This document shows, in pieces, positions 5,821 to 5,963 of a DNA stretch of 5,963 bases; positions within the stretch are counted from its first letter, which is position 1, and every line of letters starts with the position of its first letter. The position numbers and the translations under genes were made by a program. Source of the stretch: Chloroflexota bacterium (GTDB taxonomy: Bacteria; Chloroflexota; Chloroflexia; JAMDCE01); the NCBI GenBank assembly GCA_023489135.1, contig JAMDCE010000609.1:1-5963 (forward strand), written 5' to 3'. The notes under the pieces are model-generated. The model was given only the letters and a program-made list of their open reading frames with translations. It made no database searches and was not told where the DNA came from.

Positions 5821-5829
5821 ATCGGATCC

Positions 5830-5963
5830 GTGCTTGATTGCGATGTCCTGGTCATCGGCGGCGGAGTGGCGGGCGTCCGGGCGGCGCTCGCGGCCCTGGA
5901 AGCAGGCGCCTCGGTGGTGCTTGCCTGCAAGGGCCCGGTTGCTCGCCGCCGGGCCTCGCCCCC
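5830..5963 (+). CDS. FAD-dependent flavoprotein (fumarate reductase/L-aspartate oxidase-like), 3'-truncated
   Basis: Only the first 44 residues are inside the window. They form the Rossmann-type FAD-binding start: a hydrophobic strand CDVLVI, the dinucleotide loop GGGVAG (10-15), a helix of alternating Ala/Arg/Leu, then the second strand SVVLACKG. This layout with K-G-P after the second strand is typical of the succinate dehydrogenase/fumarate reductase flavoprotein superfamily, which includes L-aspartate oxidase; the exact member cannot be decided from so short a piece. GTG at 5830 was chosen for the ideal AAGGAGG (5814-5820) 9 nt upstream and the immediate start of the FAD domain. A strong promoter and structured leader precede it, so it is the first gene of its own transcription unit. 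The visible coding part is about 78 % G+C (counted over 5841-5963), above the upstream operon. Confidence 0.85.
   Translation, partial: MLDCDVLVIGGGVAGVRAALAALEAGASVVLACKGPVARRRASP

Larger units (their letters stand above)
5097..5829. other. 733-nt intergenic region, non-coding, rich in inverted repeats
   Basis: No open frame here has a ribosome site plus recognisable protein content. The two + frames (5103-5291 and 5204-5431) are Arg/Ser/Leu-rich without domain marks. In order the region holds a terminator-like hairpin (5102-5125), a candidate minus-strand structured RNA (about 5130-5441) with a possible minus promoter (5447-5475), an isolated inverted repeat (5531-5572), a strong plus promoter (5665-5693) and a folded leader (5700-5829). 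It separates two apparent transcription units and is a plausible insertion site for mobile RNA elements. Confidence 0.8.

Noticed and set aside
5097..5829. CRISPR array or complete insertion sequence
   Set aside because: There are no regularly spaced direct repeats, no transposase frame, and no paired terminal inverted repeats with target duplications.

Overview
The window looks bacterial: tightly packed genes on one strand, Shine-Dalgarno sites, some GTG starts, and roughly 50-68 % G+C in the stretches counted by hand. The protein families and their order (Lon, a PHP/AlbA_2 fusion, a YgjP-type zinc peptidase, a nitroreductase, a Zincin_1 peptidase) would suit an uncultured Chloroflexota lineage. 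That placement is an impression from recalled gene neighbourhoods and could be wrong.

Positions 1-5096 hold five genes, all on the + strand. They are the 3' three quarters of lon (ATP-dependent protease La), a PHP phosphoesterase fused to a Schlafen-type AlbA_2 domain, a YgjP/DUF45 (M48-like) zinc peptidase, a small FMN nitroreductase and a minimal Zincin_1 metallopeptidase. After lon the gaps are 42, 6, 2 and 10 nt, so the genes are probably co-transcribed and the last four partly translationally coupled. Three of the five products are proteolytic and belong to unrelated classes. With a nucleic-acid-type phosphoesterase and a flavin enzyme, this suggests a protein quality-control or stress operon. 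A strong hairpin six bases after the last stop codon probably marks the operon's 3' end.

Positions 5097-5829 (733 nt) contain no convincing protein gene but much structure. On the minus strand, about 5130-5441 reads like a large structured non-coding RNA: many short helices joined by purine-rich linkers, a candidate promoter at its 5' side, and a helix that pairs better as minus-strand RNA. Three short motifs in the same order recall the omega RNA (HEARO) of IscB/IsrB-type elements, but no nuclease gene adjoins it. If real, this would be a stand-alone RNA copy. This is the most speculative and most interesting item here.

From about 5660 to the end a new transcription unit begins. A near-consensus sigma-70 promoter (TTGACA, 17 bp, TATTAT) is followed by a leader of about 130 nt. 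The leader has two strong GC-rich hairpins and a third helix that covers the whole Shine-Dalgarno sequence of a flavoprotein gene starting at 5830. The arrangement suggests a translationally regulated, riboswitch-like leader. The flavoprotein gene runs off the window and is markedly richer in G+C than the operon upstream.
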